Source: Alkalispirochaeta americana
GTDB taxonomy: Bacteria > Spirochaetota > Spirochaetia > DSM-27196 > Alkalispirochaetaceae
Length of the DNA: 64,000 nt
Assembly: GCF_900156105.1 (NCBI RefSeq)
Contig: NZ_FTMS01000002.1
Span: 124,001-188,000, forward strand
Reading direction: 5' to 3'
Part shown: positions 1-9,049 of the stretch, in pieces
Position numbering within the stretch: the first letter of the stretch is position 1
Layout of the letters: every line of letters starts with the position of its first letter
Notes under the pieces: generated by a model
Told to the model about the DNA's origin: nothing
Databases searched by the model: none
The model's input: only the letters and a program-made list of their open reading frames with translations
Program-made: the position numbers and the translations under genes

Positions 1-843
1 CTCCTCGAGAACGTCCGTTTCTACAAGGAAGAGACCGGGAACGACCTGGATTTTGCAAAAAATCTGGCGGACCTGGGAGATGTCTTTGTGAACGACGCCT
101 TCGGAACCGCTCATCGCGCCCATGCTTCTACCGAGGGAGTTACCCGCTTTCTGCCTTCCTGCGCCGGTCTTCTCATCGAGAAGGAGATTTCCTTCTTCCA
201 GCCCGTCCTGGAGAGCCCCGAAAAGCCCATGGTGGCAGTCATCGGTGGAGCCAAGGTTTCTTCAAAGATCGCGGTCCTGGAAAGCCTGGTCCCCAACTGC
301 GCTGCCATGATTATCGGCGGAGGTATGGCGTATACCTTCCTCAGGGCGCAAGGTCACGAGATCGGCAAGAGCCTGGTGGAAGAGGATTTTATCGATACCG
401 CCAAAAGTTTTCTCGCGGCAGCCAAAGCCAAGGGAGTCCAGGTCATCCTTCCTCTTGATCATGTGGCGGCCGTCGAGTTCGACGCCGAAGCTGCGCCCCG
501 TCAGATCGACGGCGTGGACTTGCCGGCTGATCTGATGGGCCTTGATATCGGACCCAAAACGATCGAAGCTTGCACCAGGGCGATTGGTACGGCAAAGACA
601 ATTGTCTGGAACGGCCCCATGGGGGTCTTCGAGTTTGAGGCCTTTGCCACGGGAACCCGGGTGGTGGCCGAAGCGATCGCCCAGTCCGGTGCCATTACCG
701 TTGTTGGTGGCGGAGACAGCGTCGCTGCGGCCAACAAGTTCGGAATTGCTGACAAGTTGAGTCACGTCTCTACCGGCGGCGGCGCTTCTCTGGAGTTTCT
801 GGAAGGCAAAACGCTTCCCGGAATCGTAGCTCTCCAAGACTGA
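1..843 (+). CDS. pgk: Phosphoglycerate kinase, C-terminal part (5' end outside window)
   Basis: Cytoplasmic glycolytic enzyme that moves phosphate from 1,3-bisphosphoglycerate to ADP. The frame is open from base 1, where it reads LLENVRFYKEE, a conserved N-domain motif, so the gene begins upstream; about 280 residues of a usual ~400 are present. Visible family motifs are GGAKVSSK (nucleotide site), WNGPMGVFE, VVGGGDSVAA and STGGGASLEFLEGK near the C-terminus. It is followed after 79 bases by tpiA, then secG, an order I recall from treponemes. An internal ATG at 88 lies inside the conserved domain and is not the start. Identification is secure. Confidence 0.97.
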   Translation, partial: LLENVRFYKEETGNDLDFAKNLADLGDVFVNDAFGTAHRAHASTEGVTRFLPSCAGLLIEKEISFFQPVLESPEKPMVAVIGGAKVSSKIAVLESLVPNCAAMIIGGGMAYTFLRAQGHEIGKSLVEEDFIDTAKSFLAAAKAKGVQVILPLDHVAAVEFDAEAAPRQIDGVDLPADLMGLDIGPKTIEACTRAIGTAKTIVWNGPMGVFEFEAFATGTRVVAEAIAQSGAITVVGGGDSVAAANKFGIADKLSHVSTGGGASLEFLEGKTLPGIVALQD

Positions 844-852
844 TTTTTCTGG

Positions 853-879
853 CCGCACCGTATCCGCATTGCGGTGCGG
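853..879 (+). other. Hairpin between pgk and tpiA
   Basis: CCGCACCG (853-860) pairs perfectly with CGGTGCGG (872-879) around an 11-base loop. No run of T follows, so it is not a classical intrinsic terminator. It could set relative pgk/tpiA expression by RNA processing or partial termination (inference). Confidence 0.45.
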
Positions 880-922
880 TTTGCGGCCCGATACAACAGA
901 CTGACAAAAAAGGATTAACCCT

Positions 923-1675
923 ATGCGAACACCTTTTATCGCAGGAAACTGGAAGATGCACATGAATCGGGCCGAAGCGGGTGCTCTGGCTCAGGCTATG
1001 AAAAACGAGCTTGCCGGCGTTCCCCACAAGCTGATGGTGGCTCCGCCCTTTACGGCTCTCGAGACGGTTGGGGCAGTTCTTCAGGGAAGCAATATTCTCC
1101 TGGGAGCTCAGAACATGGCGCCTGCTACCAGCGGAGCTCATACAGGCGAGATCTCTCCCCTGATGCTGAAGGACCTGGGCGTGTCTGTGGTTATTCTGGG
1201 CCATTCCGAGCGACGCCACAGCTACGGTGAAAGCGATGCCCTGATCAACCAGAAGGTTCATCTGGCCCTTCAGGAAGGTCTGGAAGTTATTCTCTGCGTG
1301 GGAGAGACTCTGGAAGAGCGTGAAGCCAACCGGGTCGATGAGGTTGTAGAGACCCAGATGAGGGAAGGCCTCAAGGGAATCACGGCAGATCAACTGGACA
1401 AGGTAACGATCGCCTATGAGCCCGTGTGGGCTATCGGAACGGGAAAAACAGCAACCCCCGACGACGCCGATGCGGTCCACAAGACAATCCGGGACTTCGT
1501 TGCCACCCTCTACGGAGCCGATGAAGCCGGGAAAATGGTCATTCAGTACGGTGGATCGGTAAAACCGGACAATGTTAAGGGCTTAATGGGCCGTGACAAT
1601 ATTGACGGAGCCCTTGTCGGTGGTGCATCCTTGAAGACGGAGACGTTTGTTCCCATAGCACAATTCGACAGGTGA
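923..1675 (+). CDS. tpiA: Triosephosphate isomerase
   Basis: Interconverts dihydroxyacetone phosphate and glyceraldehyde 3-phosphate in glycolysis; a cytoplasmic TIM barrel that is usually dimeric. The 250 residues match the family length. Catalytic motifs are GNWKMH near the N-terminus (substrate Asn and Lys), VVILGHSERR (electrophilic His), AYEPVWAIGTG (base Glu and loop 6) and QYGGSVKP (phosphate loop). The ATG at 923 follows AAAGGA 10 bases upstream. It lies between pgk and secG and is probably co-transcribed with both. All catalytic residues are present. Confidence 0.98.
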   Translation: MRTPFIAGNWKMHMNRAEAGALAQAMKNELAGVPHKLMVAPPFTALETVGAVLQGSNILLGAQNMAPATSGAHTGEISPLMLKDLGVSVVILGHSERRHSYGESDALINQKVHLALQEGLEVILCVGETLEEREANRVDEVVETQMREGLKGITADQLDKVTIAYEPVWAIGTGKTATPDDADAVHKTIRDFVATLYGADEAGKMVIQYGGSVKPDNVKGLMGRDNIDGALVGGASLKTETFVPIAQFDR

Positions 1676-1682
1676 GGTATTG

Positions 1683-2024
1683 ATGGGGTTTCTTGGTATT
1701 CTTTTGATGATTATCTTCGTTGTGAGCGCTCTGCTGCTTATTCTGATCATTCTTGTTCAGGAAGAGGGCGGTGACGGTCTCGGCGGGATCTTTGGCGGAG
1801 GCGGAGCCTCTCAGGTGGGAAACCGGAGCGGAAATATTCTGACCCGGATTACCAGTATTCTGGCAACGCTCTTTCTGGTCAGCTCCCTGGGGCTTGCCTG
1901 GGTGAACCGCACCCCCGACGGGGGAGACGTGGAAGCTGCCGCCCGGCGGCTTGAGGCGCAGCGTGGGGATTCGGTCGAGTGGTGGGTTCTTGACGAAGAG
2001 TCAGCCCCTGCCGAGAGCGAGTAA
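1683..2024 (+). CDS. secG: Preprotein translocase subunit SecG
   Basis: Small inner-membrane subunit that assists SecYE/SecA in protein export. The 113 residues show the SecG pattern: a hydrophobic helix at about 2-25, a glycine-rich stretch (GGDGLGGIFGGGG, about 32-44) with the following NRSGNILTR, and a second helix at about 55-75. The C-terminal tail is acidic and variable. The ATG at 1683 is preferred over the in-frame TTG at 1680 because GGTGAGG lies upstream at a better distance. It starts 7 bases after tpiA. Confidence 0.93.
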   Translation: MGFLGILLMIIFVVSALLLILIILVQEEGGDGLGGIFGGGGASQVGNRSGNILTRITSILATLFLVSSLGLAWVNRTPDGGDVEAAARRLEAQRGDSVEWWVLDEESAPAESE

Positions 2025-2030
2025 CAATCT

Positions 2031-2447
2031 GTGCGGGTAGCGGTAGTCTTTTTTGCCGGAGCGAAGAGGAACAAGGTACGGGACCTGGCTCAGGGAGTAG
2101 CTGATTCTCTGGAGCGACAGGGGCATGCCGTCACGCTGATCGACGGCGATCAGTCGCGGAATACCAAATTGACCGTCTACGATTATCTGGTCCTGGGTAC
2201 ATCGGTTACGTCCCCCTTTCGGGGGCGGATCGATTCCCGGATCGGGGAGTTCCTCTCTCAGGCGGGAAATCTTCTGGGAAAGAAAAGCTTTGCCTTCGTG
2301 GTCAACGCGCCCTTCGGGGCCCAGCGGGGACTTTCGCGTTTGATGGATTTCATGGAACGGGAGGGGCTCTTTCTCCGCTTTTCGGAAATTCTTCGCTCCC
2401 GGGAGGAGGCGGATCAGGTGGTTCGCCGCCTGAAAATCGACCGGTGA
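2031..2447 (+). CDS. Flavodoxin-fold protein of unknown function
   Basis: 138 residues from a GTG start 6 bases after secG. The N-terminus RVAVVFFAGAKRNKVRDLA, then a strand reading YDYLVLGTSV, then KSFAFVVNAPFG, follow the strand-loop-helix rhythm of short flavodoxin-like domains that bind FMN phosphate. The usual T/S-x-T-G phosphate loop is not clear, so cofactor binding is unproven. It lies between secG and a J-domain gene in what looks like one operon. I cannot assign a reaction. Confidence 0.7.
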   Translation: MRVAVVFFAGAKRNKVRDLAQGVADSLERQGHAVTLIDGDQSRNTKLTVYDYLVLGTSVTSPFRGRIDSRIGEFLSQAGNLLGKKSFAFVVNAPFGAQRGLSRLMDFMEREGLFLRFSEILRSREEADQVVRRLKIDR

Positions 2448-2458
2448 AAGAGTGACCG

Positions 2459-3262
2459 GTGAAGGATCACTATTCTGTCCTGGGCGTCTCGCCCGATGCA
2501 ACGCCAAAGGAAGTTCGCCGGGCCTACCGCCGGGAGGTGAAGGCAGCCCACCCTGATCTGCACAACGGTGCAGTTCAGAGTGTGGAGCGCATCAAGGAGC
2601 TTGTCGCTGCCTGGGAGACCTTGGGCAATCCCCATCGACGGGCGGAGTACGACCGGCTGCGGGGATATTGCCGCCGGGAAGAGCGGCAGGAGTTCAATTA
2701 CCCTGACTTTCTTCGCCAGCGACGGGATGACCCCCGATCGCAGGCTCGGCTGATTTTCTACGATCTGCTTCATGATAACCCCGAAGAGGCGCTCCAGATT
2801 TATAGTGTCTTTCTGGCCACGGGAGATTTTGACCTGGCCCGATATCTCGATCGGGAAGATTTCATGGATTGCGCGTTCCTTCTTGCTGAAGAATACGAAA
2901 GCCGTGAGGAGTATCTCCGGGCGTTTGAACTCTTCGCAGCGATCGTTCGGTTTGAGCAGCACAAGCCCTATTTCCGCCATTTTATGGCTGATGTCTTCGA
3001 TCATCTTCGACACGTTCTGTGCTTTCGATTGCCTTCCATGGAGGATCCTGACACCGTTCTCTCCTGCCTCTATCAGGCTGTGGACTGGGATTTTTCCAGA
3101 AAAGACAGAGCCTTCCTCTACCGCATCGCGGCGGAGATGTGTCTCAAGAAAGCCGATCGCCGCGGGGCTCTGCGCAATGTGCAACGGGGCCTGTCGCTGG
3201 ATCCCCGCCTGGCGGGTGTGAGAAAAATACAACAGGAATTAGGACTCTCGCATGCGCTCTGA
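2459..3262 (+). CDS. J-domain protein with TPR-like C-terminal part
   Basis: 267 residues from a GTG start, SD-like GAAAGAG just upstream. Residues 1-65 form a J domain (HYSVLGVSPDATPKEVRRAYR, then HPD in the loop), the part that stimulates Hsp70 ATPase. There is no Gly/Phe region, no zinc centre and no DnaJ C-terminal domain, so this is not the general chaperone DnaJ. The remainder is helical, with TPR-like pairs (for example FLYRIAAEMCLKKADRRGAL), and probably recruits a client or partner. It is cytoplasmic, as no signal or membrane segment is seen. Confidence 0.85.
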   Translation: MKDHYSVLGVSPDATPKEVRRAYRREVKAAHPDLHNGAVQSVERIKELVAAWETLGNPHRRAEYDRLRGYCRREERQEFNYPDFLRQRRDDPRSQARLIFYDLLHDNPEEALQIYSVFLATGDFDLARYLDREDFMDCAFLLAEEYESREEYLRAFELFAAIVRFEQHKPYFRHFMADVFDHLRHVLCFRLPSMEDPDTVLSCLYQAVDWDFSRKDRAFLYRIAAEMCLKKADRRGALRNVQRGLSLDPRLAGVRKIQQELGLSHAL

Positions 3263-3273
3263 AGGGGTTCCTG

Positions 3274-3282
3274 TGATATAGT
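3274..3282 (+). promoter_or_regulatory. Extended -10 element upstream of the SurA-like gene
   Basis: TGATATAGT is a TGn-type extended -10 without a good -35. The ten bases CTGTGATATA recur at 15447-15456 before the LapA-like gene. It would give a leader of about 100 bases. Confidence 0.4.
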
Positions 3283-3389
3283 GCCCTTCTGTTGCGCCTG
3301 ATATGCTCAAGCCTGGATTGGCCCGAGTGCTTCCGGGTGCTCTGGTCTTGGCAAGGCTATACGTGGTAATGTGGAAGGTAAGGGTTTGT

Positions 3390-4475
3390 ATGATACAAAA
3401 AATAGCGAAAAAGAGAAATAACAGGCTTGCTGGAGGGGGACTTTTTCTTCTCCTCACACTGGCTCTACTTGGAACGGCTGGTGTCCCTGAAGCGGCAGCC
3501 CAGATCCTGGATCGGCCCGTGGCAATCGTGCGGCTTACCAAAACGGTAAATATTGGCCAGCGGGAGATTCGGCAGCAGACGGAGCTTCTGGAGCGGCAGC
3601 TGGGCCGAACACTCTCCCGGGAAAACCGGGAAGAGGTTCTGGAGGCGCAGATCGGCGACGTCCTGATCCGCCAGGCCGCAGAGCGCGCCCAGATCCGGGT
3701 CACCGACGAGGAAGTGCAACAAGCTGTCCAGCTGCAACGGCAGCAACTGGACCGTCCCGTGAGCGAGTCCGACTTTCGTCGTCTGGTGCGTGATCAAATG
3801 GGAATGACCTGGGAAGCCTACCTGGAAGAGCTTCGCACCCGGCTGATTCAGGAGCGCTTCATCATGGAACGGGCCCGGGAATCCTTCGGAACCATCCCGG
3901 AACCCACCGCCCGCGAAATCCGCCAGGTCTACGAAGAAAACGCACAGCAGTTCACTAATCCTGCCATGGCCCGTTTCGAACATCTCTTTTTTGACCTGCG
4001 GAACCGTGACACTGCGGCGCAACAGGCAGCCAGAAGGCGGGCCGCCGAGATTTCCCGCAATATTGAGCGTGGCACGACTACCTTCCAGGCTCAGATGAGG
4101 GCTTCTCTGGATGATACCAGTTTTTCGGGGGGGGATTTTGGCTATCTCGTCCGGGGTGACGAAGAGGCCCGGCGTCGCCTGGGCCGCTCTTTTGTGGAAA
4201 CCCTCCTGGATCTGGAAGAGGGTGACGTCTCGGGTGTGCTGGAAAGCAACGTGGGGCTCCACATTGTGCGGATCACCGACCGGCGCAGTCCCCGGTTGCT
4301 TCAGCTCGATGACCCGCTCCTGCCGGGAGAGACCATGACGGTTCGCGATCAGATCAGGGGATATATCCTCTCTCAACGCCAGCAGGACCTCTTTCAGGAT
4401 TCGATCCAGACAACTCTGGAAGAACTGATGGAAGAGGCTGAAATTCGCCGTTTCCCCGAGCACTTGGACTGGTAG
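3390..4475 (+). CDS. SurA-like periplasmic peptidyl-prolyl isomerase
   Basis: 361 residues. The ATG at 3390 is chosen because a signal peptide (KKRNNR, a hydrophobic run, then PEAAAQ) follows and GGAAGG lies upstream; the ATG at 3303 would add 29 residues before the signal. An N-terminal SurA-type chaperone region (about 40-190) has the ... REIRQQTELLERQL ... helices. A parvulin/rotamase domain follows (about 210-320), with FEHLFFDL, GGDFGYL and VGLHIVRI. The likely role is folding of outer-membrane proteins in the periplasm, consistent with the many barrel proteins nearby. nusB follows after 2 bases. Confidence 0.85.
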   Translation: MIQKIAKKRNNRLAGGGLFLLLTLALLGTAGVPEAAAQILDRPVAIVRLTKTVNIGQREIRQQTELLERQLGRTLSRENREEVLEAQIGDVLIRQAAERAQIRVTDEEVQQAVQLQRQQLDRPVSESDFRRLVRDQMGMTWEAYLEELRTRLIQERFIMERARESFGTIPEPTAREIRQVYEENAQQFTNPAMARFEHLFFDLRNRDTAAQQAARRRAAEISRNIERGTTTFQAQMRASLDDTSFSGGDFGYLVRGDEEARRRLGRSFVETLLDLEEGDVSGVLESNVGLHIVRITDRRSPRLLQLDDPLLPGETMTVRDQIRGYILSQRQQDLFQDSIQTTLEELMEEAEIRRFPEHLDW

Positions 4476-4477
4476 CT

Positions 4478-4888
4478 ATGGCATCCAGAAGAAAGTCCCG
4501 GCGACTGGTGGTTCAGGCTCTCTACAGCTGGGATACAGGGGTCAGCGATCTCCCGGTGTTGCTGCAGTTTTCCTGGTCAGACCCTTCCCGTGAAGATGAT
4601 CTCGCCTTTCCCCGGATGATTCTCCAGGGAACACTGGAGAATCTCGCCCCGGTGGATCAAGCGATTTCAGAACATCTTACCAACTGGGATATCGATCGGC
4701 TGGCCAAGGTTGATCTGGCGATTCTTCGAATGAGCACCTATTGTCTCATGTACCAGCCCGATCTTCCTGCCCAGATTACCATAGACGAGGCTGTGGAGCT
4801 TGCAAAAGAGCTATCCACGGACGAGGCCTACCGCTTTATTAACGGTGTTCTCGACGGTATCCGCCGGGATCTGCAGAGCAAGGGGTAG
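4478..4888 (+). CDS. nusB: Transcription antitermination factor NusB
   Basis: 136 residues, the usual length. NusB binds boxA RNA with S10 to antiterminate rRNA transcription. Typical features are the N-terminal SRRKSRRLVVQALYSWD, the central LDRLAKVD-like helix (here IDRLAKVDLAILRMSTY) and the C-terminal TIDEAVELAKELSTDEAYRF followed by INGVLDGI. It begins 2 bases after the SurA-like gene and is followed 2 bases later by a TPR gene, so all three are likely co-transcribed. Confidence 0.96.
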   Translation: MASRRKSRRLVVQALYSWDTGVSDLPVLLQFSWSDPSREDDLAFPRMILQGTLENLAPVDQAISEHLTNWDIDRLAKVDLAILRMSTYCLMYQPDLPAQITIDEAVELAKELSTDEAYRFINGVLDGIRRDLQSKG

Positions 4889-4890
4889 CA

Positions 4891-6747
4891 GTGCGGGGAC
4901 TTTTCCGGGGTTCCCGGGGGTGGCGTCTGGTCTTTCTGGGCGCTGCACTTCTTCTGGCCCTGGGGTCGACGCTGGTTATAACCCGCTCCCTGACGAATCT
5001 CCGCCGAACCCGGGCGTTCGACCAGGCTTTGACACGGGCAGAGCGCCTGGACCGGGATGGACGCCACGACGAGACGTACCAGGAGGTCCTGCGCGAGGCG
5101 GCTCGCTTTGCCCGGTCATCCCGGGATTGGCACAAGCTCTTTCGCCTGGCCTGGCGGCAGCCGGAAGCTGAACGCTGGCGGACCCTGGATGATCTGGCAG
5201 CGGCGGCGGTTTCGTCCTTTCCCCGGGACCTGATCTGGCGAAAAATAGGAAGCTACGCAGCGGTCCGCCGGGGCGACTATCAGGGCGCACGGGAGTACCT
5301 GCGAATCCAGGGGCCTCTCGGAGAAGAACTTCAGATCCTTCAAATCCTCTCTGTCCTCGACCCCGATCGACCCGACCGGTCCCGGGCTGCTTTGCTGGAA
5401 CTGGCCGATGATCATCCCGAAGCCCCGTTGATCAGGAGCGTCACCGGGGCTCTCGATGATCCTGCACCTTCCTCGCTGTGGAAGGCCTGGGAGGCCACGG
5501 GGGTAGCGGCCTTTGCCCGAAACAGTGCCCTTGCAGCAGCCGCGGCGGGGGATCTTTCCCGAGCCCGACGGGGAGCTGTGGCCTTTCGGGAGTTTGCACG
5601 CTCCCCCCAGGGAACCGTTCCTGTGGATCATCGGGCAGCGATCTTCCTCTCGGCCTGGCTTGGAGATGACACCTGGCTCTTCCGGGAGCTCCGGGCTCTT
5701 CCTCCCCGGGAAGCGGTGCTCCCGGGGATGCTCCTGATTCAAGCTGATGCCCATGCGCGGCAGGGCCAGATCGAGAAGGCTCTTGCGCTGTACCGGGAAC
5801 TCCAGACGGTGGAGCCTGCCTTCTCTCCGATTCCTTTTCTGAACGAAGCGATTATTTTGGCCCGTCAGGGGAGATCCCGGCCCGATGCGGTTCTGGAACG
5901 GGGAAGCGCGTACCACGGCGAAAACCCTGACTACCGCTTTCTCTGGGCCTCGCTTCTGGCGGGTCGTGGTGAATGGCTTCGGGCAGGAGAGCTTCTGGCC
6001 ACACTCGATGAACAGAAGCTCCGGGAGAATCCCCCCTTGTGGCTCCTTTCCCATCTGGCGCGATACCGTCTGACGGAATATCACCATGCAGATAGCGCAG
6101 GCAGAAGCACCGATGGGAAAAGATCTCTTTCCCTGGCTCCGCCGGAACGGCGGGAGAAGGAGCTCTGGAGCTATCTGAGTTGGCGTCCCGAAGCACTCGA
6201 GGTGGCGGGGGTTCTGGCTCGTCACCTGCTGCTCCGGGGCGATGCATCGGGGCTGGCGGAGTTGCGCCGGCGCTATGAACCACATCGGGCCTCCTGGGCA
6301 GCGGCGCTTCATCTCATCGAGTTTGGTGATCAGGGAGACCTGGCGCGGGCGCGGGCTGTGGTGCCGTACCTTTTTCCGGAGGTGGGCGATCGTGTGGTGC
6401 AGGCGGGAGAAACCGATGGTTCTGCCGGCGGGGGCATGACCGCCGGGAGAGACAGCGTCTCGGTCTGGGCGGCCCACTGGAACGAGTCGCTTTTTGCGCT
6501 CCGGCATTCTTCCCTTGAGGAAGCTCGCGAGGCGATTCAGCGCTTTCGCCGCTGGTTCGACGACGCGTCGATTCCCCCTGCGGTGCGTGGAGCGATTGAA
6601 GCCCGGATCCTGTTGCTCCAGGCAGAACAGGCCCGCCTGGAGGACCGCCCCAGGGACGCCCGTCGTCTGACAGACCGGGCAATCAGCCTAACTCCCGACG
6701 AGGAATCCCTTTACAGCTACCGCGCACTTCTTGCGCCCCGGGATTGA
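4891..6747 (+). CDS. Membrane-anchored TPR-rich protein
   Basis: 618 residues from a GTG start with AAGGGG 5 bases upstream. Residues about 10-30 (WRLVFLGAALLLALGS) form a signal anchor after a basic N-terminus. The rest is Ala/Leu/Arg-rich helical repeat sequence with TPR-like spacing, for example KALALYRELQTVEPAF and the C-terminal RRLTDRAISLTPDEESLYSYRALL. There are no catalytic motifs. It is probably a periplasm-facing scaffold; its partner is unknown. The stop overlaps a possible upstream TTG start of map. Confidence 0.8.
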   Translation: MRGLFRGSRGWRLVFLGAALLLALGSTLVITRSLTNLRRTRAFDQALTRAERLDRDGRHDETYQEVLREAARFARSSRDWHKLFRLAWRQPEAERWRTLDDLAAAAVSSFPRDLIWRKIGSYAAVRRGDYQGAREYLRIQGPLGEELQILQILSVLDPDRPDRSRAALLELADDHPEAPLIRSVTGALDDPAPSSLWKAWEATGVAAFARNSALAAAAAGDLSRARRGAVAFREFARSPQGTVPVDHRAAIFLSAWLGDDTWLFRELRALPPREAVLPGMLLIQADAHARQGQIEKALALYRELQTVEPAFSPIPFLNEAIILARQGRSRPDAVLERGSAYHGENPDYRFLWASLLAGRGEWLRAGELLATLDEQKLRENPPLWLLSHLARYRLTEYHHADSAGRSTDGKRSLSLAPPERREKELWSYLSWRPEALEVAGVLARHLLLRGDASGLAELRRRYEPHRASWAAALHLIEFGDQGDLARARAVVPYLFPEVGDRVVQAGETDGSAGGGMTAGRDSVSVWAAHWNESLFALRHSSLEEAREAIQRFRRWFDDASIPPAVRGAIEARILLLQAEQARLEDRPRDARRLTDRAISLTPDEESLYSYRALLAPRD

Positions 6748-6767
6748 ACGTGCTACGCTCCTCTTCG

Positions 6768-7556
6768 ATGATTCGTATCAAGACAGCAAAAGAGATCGCC
6801 GGAATCCGTGCTTCCTGCCGACTCCTGGCAACGGTGCTGGAGAAAATTCAGCTTCAGGTGGTGCCGGGCATCTCCACAGGAGAACTGGACCTCATAGCCC
6901 AGCGAGAGATCCAGGCTCTGGGAGGACGACCTGCCTTTCTGGGGTATCAGGGGTTTCCCGGTGCGCTCTGCACCTCGGTGAACGACGAGGTGATTCACGG
7001 AATCCCCGGAGCACGTCGCCTGGTGGAAGGTGACGTGGTGAGCATCGATTGCGGCATAGACTACGAGGGTTTTTTTAGCGACTCCGCCGTGACAGTCCCG
7101 GTGGGTACTGTGGACCCTGCCGTGGAAGAGCTTCTCCGCGTGACCCGGGAAGCCCTGGAGCGAGGGATCGAGGCGGCCCGCCGGGGAAAACGGGTGAATG
7201 ATATCTCCCGGGCCATCTACAAGACTGTGAAAGCCCACAATTACGGCGTGGTCCGGCCCTATTGTGGCCATGGGGTGGGTCTGGAGATTCACGAGGATCC
7301 CCAGATCCCGAATTACGTGGGACGGGGCCCAAATCCGCGGCTTCGGCCAGGCATGGTTATCGCCATCGAACCCATGGTGAACCTGGGTGTTGACGAGGTT
7401 GATCTGCTGGACGACGACTGGACGGTGGTTACGGAGGATCGGAAGGTCTCGGCCCATTTCGAGCATACCCTGGCGATCCTGCAGGAGGGCGTGGAGGTTC
7501 TCACCCGACGCCCCTCGGAGGACGTGCCGTCCCTGGAGAACGAGGCGGGTCTATGA
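6768..7556 (+). CDS. map: Methionine aminopeptidase, type I
   Basis: Removes N-terminal Met from nascent proteins. The 262 residues match type I. Metal ligands are visible: Asp in SIDCGIDYEGFF and Asp in SDSAVTV, His in CGHGVGLEIHEDP, Glu in IAIEPMVN and Glu in SAHFEHTLAI. The start is set at the ATG giving MIRIKTAKEIAGIR, the usual beginning; TTG at 6744 and GTG at 6750 in the same frame are alternatives, and no clear SD decides. It overlaps htrA by ATGA. Confidence 0.96.
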   Translation: MIRIKTAKEIAGIRASCRLLATVLEKIQLQVVPGISTGELDLIAQREIQALGGRPAFLGYQGFPGALCTSVNDEVIHGIPGARRLVEGDVVSIDCGIDYEGFFSDSAVTVPVGTVDPAVEELLRVTREALERGIEAARRGKRVNDISRAIYKTVKAHNYGVVRPYCGHGVGLEIHEDPQIPNYVGRGPNPRLRPGMVIAIEPMVNLGVDEVDLLDDDWTVVTEDRKVSAHFEHTLAILQEGVEVLTRRPSEDVPSLENEAGL

Positions 7557-9049
7557 AAATACACATTTCTCCCCGACGGCTCTTTGTGGCGAACCTGCTC
7601 CTGACGGGGCTTTTGCTGGGCCTGATCCTGGGGGCAGTGCTCTTCTCCTGTTCCACCAACGGAAACCGGGGAGGCGTGATCGCAGCCCGGGACCGGGATC
7701 GTCTGGCCCAGGCAGATCCCCAGGCGCTGCAGGAGAGTTTTCGCCTCGTGGCTCGTGTGGCCAGCCCTTCGGTGGTGCGAATCGACGTGGAAGAGGTCCG
7801 CACCAGGGCGATGCCCCAGGGAGACGATGCCCCCTGGTTCGATTTTTTCTTTGGCGATCCCTATCTGGAGGAAGAGAGCCACGACCAGGAGGGGGAGCGA
7901 AGTTTTCGTACCCAGGGCATTGGTTCGGGCGTAGTGGTGCGCCGCCAGGGCGATCTCTATTACGTTCTCACCAACGAACACGTGGTGGGACAGGCCGACC
8001 AGATAATTATTACGACCACCGACGATGAGGAATACACCGCCCGAATCGTGGGAACCGATACCCGCAAAGACCTGGCGCTCCTCTCCTTTACTGCTTCCCG
8101 GGAAATCCCTCTGGCTTCCCTGGGCGATTCCGATACCCTGCAGGTGGGCGACTGGGTTCTGGCAATTGGCAGCCCCTTCGGGTTTCAGTCCACCGTCACA
8201 GCCGGCATTGTGAGCGCTGTGAACCGGCGCGGTGGCCCTATCGGGAACATCAGCGATTTTATCCAGACCGATGCAGCTATTAACCGGGGCAACAGCGGCG
8301 GGGCCCTGGTGAACCTCCGGGGCGAGGTGGTGGGGATCAATACCTGGATCACCTCCCAAACAGGCGGAAGCATGGGGCTGGGTTTCTCCATACCGATCAA
8401 TAATGTGGTGCGTGCGATCGATGACTTTATCGAGATCGGGGCGGTCCGCTACGGCTGGCTCGGAGTGAGTATCCGCTCTGTCACAGCGCAGGTTGCCGAA
8501 TCCCTGGCTCTGCCGAACAGGCGGGGAGCGCTGGTTCATCACGTCTTCCGTGACTCTCCTGCCCAAAAAGGAGGTCTCCTGCCGGGAGATTTTGTGGTAG
8601 CCCTCAACGGCGTGCCTATCGGTGATTCGGACCAGCTGGTCCTGGAGGTGGGGGAGTTGCCCGTGGGAGAGGCAGCATCTTTCTCGGTGATTCGTTACGG
8701 CGAGGCTCTGGGGCTGGACGTTCTGATAGCCGAGCGCGAATCGGATCAGGAGATAGCCGAGTTGAACCGCAGGCTTTGGCCGGGATTTTCGGTGTATCCC
8801 CTCACCGAAGAGGTGCGCTCCGATCTCGACCTCTCCAGCGAGACCCGGGGGCTTCTGGTGAGCACCGTGGAGCGGCGAACACCGGCCGCTGCGGGAGGCC
8901 TCCGGGTGGGGGATATCCTTCTTGGTATAAATGGCCGGGAGACAACCTCCATGGTTGACTTCTATCGAGCGATCAATGAGGGCGGCCGCGAGGTTACCCT
9001 CTCACTCCTGCGTGACGACAAAACTGTCGAGATTGGAATTCAGCAATGA
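7553..9049 (+). CDS. HtrA/DegP-family serine protease with two PDZ domains, possible lipoprotein
   Basis: 498 residues: an N-terminal hydrophobic segment (about 12-33), a trypsin-like domain and two PDZ domains (about 290-380 and 405-498). The catalytic triad is His in YYVLTNEHVVG, Asp in DTRKDLALL and Ser in NRGNSGGALVN. It is a periplasmic quality-control protease/chaperone. The segment ends GAVLFSCSTNG; FSC resembles the relaxed spirochaetal lipobox, so it may be lipid-anchored rather than helix-anchored (inference). It starts within ATGA of map, with GAGGCGGG upstream, and ends in ATGA overlap with the next gene. Confidence 0.94.
   Translation: MKIHISPRRLFVANLLLTGLLLGLILGAVLFSCSTNGNRGGVIAARDRDRLAQADPQALQESFRLVARVASPSVVRIDVEEVRTRAMPQGDDAPWFDFFFGDPYLEEESHDQEGERSFRTQGIGSGVVVRRQGDLYYVLTNEHVVGQADQIIITTTDDEEYTARIVGTDTRKDLALLSFTASREIPLASLGDSDTLQVGDWVLAIGSPFGFQSTVTAGIVSAVNRRGGPIGNISDFIQTDAAINRGNSGGALVNLRGEVVGINTWITSQTGGSMGLGFSIPINNVVRAIDDFIEIGAVRYGWLGVSIRSVTAQVAESLALPNRRGALVHHVFRDSPAQKGGLLPGDFVVALNGVPIGDSDQLVLEVGELPVGEAASFSVIRYGEALGLDVLIAERESDQEIAELNRRLWPGFSVYPLTEEVRSDLDLSSETRGLLVSTVERRTPAAAGGLRVGDILLGINGRETTSMVDFYRAINEGGREVTLSLLRDDKTVEIGIQQ

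Noticed and set aside
5116..6507. 463-residue minus-strand frame
   Set aside because: Opposite strand of the TPR gene; Arg/Pro/Gly-rich shadow composition.
7313..8566. 417-residue minus-strand frame over map and htrA
   Set aside because: Shadow of two clear genes on the other strand.
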